Source of the DNA: Symsagittifera roscoffensis
Taxonomy: Eukaryota; Xenacoelomorpha; Acoela; Convolutidae
NCBI RefSeq assembly: GCF_963678635.1
Contig: NC_087066.1
Span: forward strand, 63,556,282 to 63,620,281
Reading direction: 5' to 3'
DNA: 64,000 bases
Position 1 is the stretch's first letter. Every line of letters begins with the position of its first letter. The translations under genes were made by a program, and so were the position numbers. Positions 63,095-64,000 of the stretch are shown in pieces. The notes under the pieces are model-generated. The model searched no databases. It had not been told where the DNA came from and saw only the letters and a program-made list of their open reading frames with translations.

Positions 63095-64000
63095 GTGTTG
63101 AAACTACTTGTAGTTTCAACACCAGAACAATTTGAATTAAACTTAGAAAACAGTTGTTCTCATTCTGGAGCTAACTCGCGTAAACCGGCGTACACTAGAT
63201 CTATTGAGACTAGGAGATATAAGAGTAAGATTAAGATCGGTATTAGACTAAGAAGTTGCACGAATCTATCCGACCGAAAATAAGATAGCGTGACGAGCAG
63301 ACGGTGTACCCTATCTGAAATTACTCTGAGTACAGTACAAGATACATCACTCATCTTGTGCGACCAGTGAGAAAAAGACATAACCAAGAAAACAAAAGAA
63401 AACACTAATGATAAAAAATAGCATGAAAAGTTGAACTAAAACAGGACCCTCCAAAAAGAGAGCACGTAATTATACCCTCATTTCTGGCCTAACCCACCAG
63501 AAGAGGGCGTCCTGAGCAGGCTCTATAGCCGGCCTCACCCACCGTGCTACATCCGCGCTTTGTGACACCCACGACACTATTTTTGACGGGAGTTACTCAA
63601 GTGTGAGTAGCTCTTAAAAATAACCGAACTAAATAATAACGCTTTTGCGATAAAAACTAATACAAGATCATGACTAAAAAACAAGATTAACAAAGATTTA
63701 TATATGTAAATAATACAATGCAATATATAGATAATATACAGCCCAAAGACGAGCAGCAAGGAACTTGACAACCCAATCACACTCCAACTACGGAATGGCA
63801 AAAACCCACCTGACATGCTGCCTACAATCACTACACTCAATGGATTTGAAGTACGACTTGGCATCGCAGCAAAGGAAATCCATTGCAAACAGAACAATGG
63901 CCATCTCGATGTTCAAATATACGTGTAGATCCAAGTCACCAGGCAATGCCTCCAAAGACGAACTACATGCCGTTCCCAAACGAGGAGAATAACAATGTTC
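63095..64000. other. Right-edge segment of different composition, possible retroelement end
   Basis: From about 63095 the DNA is less T-rich and lacks the poly-T texture of the surroundings. It begins with a palindrome (gttgaaactacttgtagtttcaac) and contains small open frames on both strands with no family resemblance. It could be the LTR and start of another retroelement running off the window, but nothing here proves it. Confidence 0.3.

Overview
This is nuclear DNA of an animal. Two conserved metazoan genes are split by long AT-rich introns: NAA38 (33.2-35.6 kb) and COPS4/CSN4 (41.2-59.1 kb), both on the + strand. There are no operons or bacterial signals. The host DNA is AT-rich and full of tRNA-derived SINEs, MITEs and decayed transposons. 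I cannot place the species: nothing I see is diagnostic, and a repeat-rich marine invertebrate, tunicate or flatworm would all fit.

The main object is a giant LTR retrotransposon at 6552-29573, about 23 kb, or about 21.5 kb once a younger nested hAT element is removed. It lies on the minus strand and is visibly more GC-rich than the host DNA. Its two LTRs (6552-7446; 27115-29573) start TG and end CA on either strand and differ by about 20 positions in roughly 890, counted by eye. In transcription order it holds: 5' LTR; a 2.5 kb leader with a 14-bp minisatellite; gag; a Ty3/Gypsy-type pol (protease, RT, RNase H, integrase) with several frameshifts and two in-frame TGA codons; a long pol C-terminal extension ending in a macrodomain resembling TARG1/OARD1; a short 20-bp tandem array; five further ORFs (A-E, about 8.7 kb) in the position where env would be; and the 3' LTR. 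ORF B is a 1,049-residue protein with an N-terminal SGNH/GDSL esterase domain whose motifs are all present. I do not recognise A, C, D or E.

At the left edge (1-2480, + strand) a diverged relic carries the same B-C-D-E block in the same order, so the cargo belongs to the element family and was not captured once by one copy.

Layout: 1-2480 cargo relic; 2.5-6.5 kb intergenic with a hAT-like MITE; 6.55-29.57 kb giant element with a hAT in its 5' LTR (27542-29096, 8-bp target duplication); 29.6-33.2 kb intergenic with a degenerate ~165-bp tandem repeat; 33.2-35.6 kb NAA38 (2 exons, 103 aa); 35.6-41.2 kb intergenic repeats; 41.2-59.1 kb COPS4 (10 exons, 411 aa) with a LINE fragment, several MITEs and SINEs in its introns; 59.1-64 kb intergenic, including a 390-bp inverted-repeat transposon inserted into a dispersed repeat whose uninterrupted copy lies at 45.2-45.7 kb.

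The best candidate for an undescribed system is the giant element: a retrotransposon combining a pol-linked ADP-ribose-binding-type fold, an esterase and several unknown conserved proteins. Whether it is new cannot be decided without database searches.
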